A DNA stretch of 33,994 nucleotides from an uncultured Clostridia bacterium (GTDB taxonomy: Bacteria; Bacillota; Clostridia; TANB77; CAG-508). The translations under genes were made by a program, and so were the position numbers. Positions 33,941 to 33,994 of the stretch are shown in pieces (the stretch's first letter is position 1; the number at the start of each line of letters is the position of its first letter). The notes below the pieces were generated by a model that worked only from the letters and a program-made list of their open reading frames with translations, ran no database searches and was not told the DNA's origin. The stretch lies in NCBI GenBank assembly GCA_947623465.1, contig CANQGU010000019.1, positions 1 to 33,994 on the forward strand, in the 5' to 3' direction.

Positions 33941-33994
33941 AATAATCCGATGATATATAATTTTGAGTTTGAAACATAAAGATAATATAGTCTA

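Overview
The window is about 34 kb of very AT-rich DNA from a low-GC Gram-positive bacterium, most likely an uncultured gut-type member of the Clostridia. The evidence is a class III fructose-bisphosphatase, strong AGGAGG-type ribosome binding sites, a Firmicutes-style fab/acc operon, sortases and LPxTG surface proteins. I cannot name the species. Nearly all genes lie on the minus strand.

Layout from low to high coordinate: class III FBPase (236-2188); a lone radical SAM gene with its own promoter and terminator (2342-3181); a DUF402 protein; a left-handed beta-helix protein and a UDP-sugar pyrophosphorylase; an MgtE magnesium transporter; a RelA/SpoT-like protein; IMP dehydrogenase; an Rpn/PDDEXK remnant; rpmB (the only native plus-strand gene). 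Then comes the fatty-acid operon, read leftwards from 21961 to 12685 (birA, fabD, fabG, fabF, accB, fabZ, accC, accD, accA, fabI), interrupted by two small antisense plus-strand genes. It is followed by a sortase/pilin operon, an acyl-CoA ligase, a 1-Cys peroxiredoxin, a two-gene module of unknown function, and a second sortase with a cohesin-like LPDTG protein under a promoter flanked by an inverted repeat.

The main observation is a recoding signal. Six genes (UDP-sugar pyrophosphorylase, beta-helix protein, Rpn protein, accA, accC, fabD) look broken by a +1 frameshift. In all six the break is the same: one extra C directly before a glycine codon, so that the zero frame reads CGG and the conserved protein resumes at the overlapping GGA or GGT. 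Removing that C restores full-length proteins with intact family motifs (GGQGTRLG, RPSPGKI, RGQGEAIA, EIGPGRTLSGF). I scanned the native genes for other in-frame CGG codons and found none, although out-of-frame CGG (for example AAC GGA, TAC GGA) is common. CGG therefore seems to be used here only as a +1 frameshift signal, or equivalently CGGN is read as a four-base glycine codon. I infer that CGG is unassigned in this organism, or read by an unusual glycine tRNA.

Three genes break the rule and use CGG as ordinary arginine: the radical SAM gene (three times) and the two small antisense genes (once each). All three have higher GC, their own consensus promoter (17-base spacer) and their own terminator, so they look imported. 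A +1 shift at their first CGG would stop each within a few codons to a few tens of codons. The window thus holds two gene classes with opposite needs at CGG. Frameshift-dependent steps include the first committed step of fatty-acid synthesis, so CGG decoding could limit lipid synthesis and block foreign genes. That last part is inference.
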